Positions 4,510 to 5,467 of a stretch of DNA of 5,467 nucleotides are shown in pieces. Origin of the DNA: Pseudomonadota bacterium (GTDB taxonomy: Bacteria > Pseudomonadota > Alphaproteobacteria > Rhizobiales > Xanthobacteraceae). The stretch covers positions 1 to 5,467 of the forward strand of contig JAEVZN010000439.1 of NCBI GenBank assembly GCA_023392205.1. The letters are read 5' to 3'. Under the pieces are notes generated by a model, which made no database searches, was not told the DNA's origin, and saw only the letters and a program-made list of their open reading frames with translations. Each line of letters opens with the position of its first letter. The first letter of the stretch is position 1. The translations under genes were made by a program, and so were the position numbers.

Positions 4510-5467
4510 GTGCCGGGACCGGGAGCTTCGTTTGGACGCGCCGATTATGTGTCGGCAGCGCTGCTCGCCTTATTGTGCGTGCTCGTCATTGCCATTGTCG
4601 GCGATTACGGCATTTCCAACGACGAAGAGGTTCAGCACCGCTATGGCGAGCTGATCCTCAATTATTACAGCAGCGGTTTCGCGGACCGGTCCCTGTTCGC
4701 CTACAAGAATCTTTATCTGTATGGCGGCCTGTTCGACATCGTAGCCGCGCTTCTGGCGAAGGTCTGGCCGTTCGACCTCTATCTGCTGCGGCATGGCCTG
4801 TCGGCCGCCATCGGCATTGCCGGTCTTGCCGCCACCGCGGCAACGGCGCGGCTGGTCGCCTGCCCGCGCGCGGGCCTGATCGCCCTCGTCCTGCTCGCGA
4901 TCTGCGGACCGTATTTCGGCGGCATGTTCAATCACACCAAGGACGTGCCTTTCGCCGCCGCAATGATGGGCGCGATCTACTTCCTGATGCGCGCCGCACG
5001 CGACTGGCCGCGCCCGCAATGGCGTCATGTCATCGCCTTCGGATTGCTGCTCGGCGCGGCGACCGGATTGCGCACGCTCGGCCTGCTGCTGGTCGGCTAT
5101 GCCGGGCTGTTGCTGCTGGTGAGCGCGGCTCTACCCTCTTTGCGGCCGCAGGGCATGCCCTCGCTCCGCTTCTTTGCGGAGGCAAGCCTGCGCATGCTGC
5201 CGGCGTTCATTCTCGGCTACGCGATCATGCTGATCGCCTGGCCCTGGGCCGCGCAGGCGCCGCTTAATCCGCTGCGCGCATTGTTCACGTTTGCGCATTT
5301 CCATTACGAGATCCGCACGATCGTTGCCGGCGAAGTCTTCACCATGGCCGATGTGCCCTGGTGGTATGTGCCATTCTATATCGCGATCAAGACGCCACCG
5401 GTCGTGTTCGCAGGCGTTGCCGCGGCGCTGATCCTGGCCTTCGTGACCCGCCGGAATCCCTCCGCAC
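4510..5467 (+). CDS. GT-C membrane glycosyltransferase (GT39/PMT/ArnT-like), 3'-truncated
   Basis: The N-terminal 319 residues of a polytopic inner-membrane protein; the rest lies beyond the window. Such enzymes move a sugar from a polyprenyl-phosphate donor to a lipid, glycan or protein on the periplasmic face. Visible: a first helix (about 15-33, YVSAALLALLCVLVIAIVG), then the first periplasmic loop with GDYGISNDEEVQHRYGE. Its D38-E39-E40 fits the acidic catalytic motif placed just after helix 1 in PMT/GT39 proteins. Further hydrophobic segments lie near 72-85, 95-112, 118-135, 148-160, 177-207, 233-250 and 300-315. An FNHTKDVPF motif (141-148) resembles the conserved K-D-x-P-F signature of this superfamily. 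The GTG at 4510 is chosen because GGGGGA lies 6 bases upstream and it leaves a short cytosolic leader. In-frame ATGs at 4471 and 4453 and a GTG at 4483 are possible but have poor ribosome sites. The frame stays open to the edge, with no stop after 4365. Donor and acceptor cannot be told, and no neighbouring cell-envelope genes help. Confidence 0.85.
   Translation, partial: MPGPGASFGRADYVSAALLALLCVLVIAIVGDYGISNDEEVQHRYGELILNYYSSGFADRSLFAYKNLYLYGGLFDIVAALLAKVWPFDLYLLRHGLSAAIGIAGLAATAATARLVACPRAGLIALVLLAICGPYFGGMFNHTKDVPFAAAMMGAIYFLMRAARDWPRPQWRHVIAFGLLLGAATGLRTLGLLLVGYAGLLLLVSAALPSLRPQGMPSLRFFAEASLRMLPAFILGYAIMLIAWPWAAQAPLNPLRALFTFAHFHYEIRTIVAGEVFTMADVPWWYVPFYIAIKTPPVVFAGVAAALILAFVTRRNPSA

Noticed and set aside
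4575..5267. A 230-codon plus-strand frame inside the glycosyltransferase
   Set aside because: Arg- and Ala-rich with no membrane segments. The overlapping frame has clear transmembrane helices and the DEE and KDVPF motifs.
1..5467. CRISPR, tRNA, insertion sequence, prophage or defence island
   Set aside because: No regular short repeats, no cloverleaf-like sequence, no transposase or integrase motifs, and no nuclease or toxin-antitoxin proteins were seen on either strand.

Overview
The window is high-GC bacterial DNA with strong G/C preference at third codon positions. It carries a queG gene and a PAN-domain / DUF6152 / DUF6644 gene set of a kind I associate with Alphaproteobacteria, most likely Hyphomicrobiales (Bradyrhizobium- or Rhodopseudomonas-like). 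The order-level guess comes from protein style and was not tested by any search. It looks like ordinary chromosome. I see no tRNA or rRNA, CRISPR array, insertion sequence, integrase, attachment site or phage gene.

Layout. Positions 3-830 (+) hold the C-terminal three quarters of queG, the epoxyqueuosine reductase of tRNA queuosine synthesis, cut by the window's left edge. Converging on it is a candidate 46-residue gene of unknown function (848-988, -). A leader of about 200 bp follows, then a complete sulfatase-family hydrolase (1196-2797, +), which starts with GTG and has an unusual C-M-P-N-R formylglycine motif. A short hairpin overlapping its stop codon separates it from a converging minus-strand cluster. 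In transcription order that cluster is a secreted protein with two PAN/Apple-like modules (3770-4318), a small exported DUF6152-type protein (3320-3667) and a four-helix DUF6644-type membrane protein (2829-3320). The last two overlap by one base (TGATG). Divergent from the cluster, at about 4510 (+), begins a GT-C-type integral-membrane glycosyltransferase resembling family 39/PMT/ArnT enzymes. It runs off the right edge.

How the genes relate. The queG, sulfatase and glycosyltransferase genes are separate units with no visible shared pathway. The one tight functional unit is the DUF6152-DUF6644 pair: translationally coupled, one partner exported and one in the membrane. The predicted mature end of the exported partner starts with His-His, and the membrane partner has histidines in or beside its helices. 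A role in metal or heme handling in the envelope is a reasonable but untested idea. The PAN protein lies just upstream on the same strand and may share a transcript, but a 102-bp gap leaves this open. I found no clear new defence, mobile or RNA system. The points most worth a second look are this pair, the 46-residue gene, the sulfatase motif, and the exact duplication of Cys spacing in the PAN protein.
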